DNA of 64,000 bases from the NCBI RefSeq assembly GCF_003991975.1, contig NZ_CP029822.1:248001-312000 (forward strand), read 5' to 3'. Position 1 is the stretch's first letter, and every line of letters begins with the position of its first letter. This document shows positions 63,649 to 64,000 of the stretch, piece by piece. The position numbers were made by a program, and so were the translations under genes. A model generated the notes under the pieces. That model ran no database searches and had not been told where the DNA came from. It saw only the letters and a list, made by a program, of their open reading frames with translations. The DNA comes from Entomomonas moraniae. GTDB taxonomy: Bacteria; Pseudomonadota; Gammaproteobacteria; Pseudomonadales; Pseudomonadaceae.

Positions 63649-64000
63649 TTATAGGTTAATTCCTATGTCAATTACGTTATTATTTTCATCAAAAATAATG
63701 GGGTGTGGTTCACTGAGAATTTCAATGTTTGGGTTAGCTTTAGCATCTTCTAGCATATTTTCAGAGATATAAAGCTCATTAATGTGTAAGGTATTAGCGA
63801 TTCTCACCATACGTGCTTCTTTGCGGCCATCCAAAATAATACAGGTCTTAACTGCTGCTTGTATCGCTTGTTTATCATTGGCTAAAATAACAGGAACATA
63901 GCCATCTTGAGTAAGCCGAGAAGTCAGAACATTAGGGTAGGTTTCAGGAAAGTCTACTTTATCCAATAAACGTTTGGTGGAGAAGTCAGCAAATCCCATA
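63649..64000 (-). CDS. larA: LarA-family nickel-pincer racemase/epimerase (C-terminal part)
   Basis: The last ~117 residues of a gene that continues beyond the right edge; the Met at 63999 is internal. GFADFSTKRLLDKVDFPETY, ILANDKQAIQAAVKTC and RIANTLHINELYISE resemble the C-terminal lobe of LarA homologues, as I recall them. The neighbouring larC, larE and larB, which make its cofactor, support the call. LarA homologues act on many 2-hydroxy acids; the substrate here is unknown, so the symbol is used loosely. Confidence 0.7.
   Translation of the reverse strand, partial: MGFADFSTKRLLDKVDFPETYPNVLTSRLTQDGYVPVILANDKQAIQAAVKTCIILDGRKEARMVRIANTLHINELYISENMLEDAKANPNIEILSEPHPIIFDENNNVIDIGINL

Overview
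The window is chromosomal DNA of a low-GC, facultatively anaerobic gammaproteobacterium. Protein matches are closest in style to enterobacterial and Pasteurellales/Orbales-like homologues (FHL-2, YfhM/PbpC, MtgA, NhaA), but I cannot name the genus from sequence alone. Genes are densely packed, mostly with Shine-Dalgarno sites. Both window edges cut a gene (selB on the left, a larA-like gene on the right).

Region 1 (1-29.7 kb) is one self-contained formate hydrogenlyase/selenocysteine block. On the minus strand, fhlA-fdhD-selA-selD-selB supply the sigma54 activator, the FDH sulfurtransferase and the Sec synthesis/insertion factors. focA (formate channel) is divergent from fhlA. hypABCDEF (NiFe cofactor assembly) reads leftwards, divergent from a long plus-strand operon hyfABCDEFGHI-hycH-hycI-hydN-fdhF. 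fdhF carries an in-frame UGA at codon 140 with a SECIS hairpin, and the tRNA-Sec gene (selC) lies just downstream behind a small DsrE-like gene. Two matching sigma54 promoters with similar upstream palindromes (before focA and hyfA) suggest FhlA control of both. Formate would enter through FocA, be oxidised by the Sec-FdhF, pass electrons through HydN/HyfA/HyfH to HyfG, and yield H2, with the antiporter-like HyfB/D/F subunits possibly pumping ions.

Region 2 (29.7-43.7 kb) is accessory DNA: a decayed integrase relic beside selC, a TEM-like class A beta-lactamase, a twice-frameshifted relic (probably an orphan immunity gene), and a leftward cluster of a 35-aa membrane peptide, an exported RCC1 beta-propeller protein, a 2785-aa exported YD/Rhs protein with nine Ig-like repeats and a variable C-terminal toxin tip, and its probable immunity gene.

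Region 3 (43.7-59.3 kb) holds a three-domain Rid fusion, a tiny IS903-like inverted-repeat element, a LysE/RhtB exporter, a DUF1152 protein, the alpha-2-macroglobulin/PbpC pair, MtgA, an ACS-family MFS permease, a broken zinc-ribbon membrane gene and NhaA.

Region 4 (59.4-64 kb) is a leftward nickel-pincer cluster: larA-like enzyme (partial), MFS permease, larC, larE, larB. It builds the NPN cofactor for a LarA-family racemase/epimerase whose substrate is probably brought in by the linked permease.
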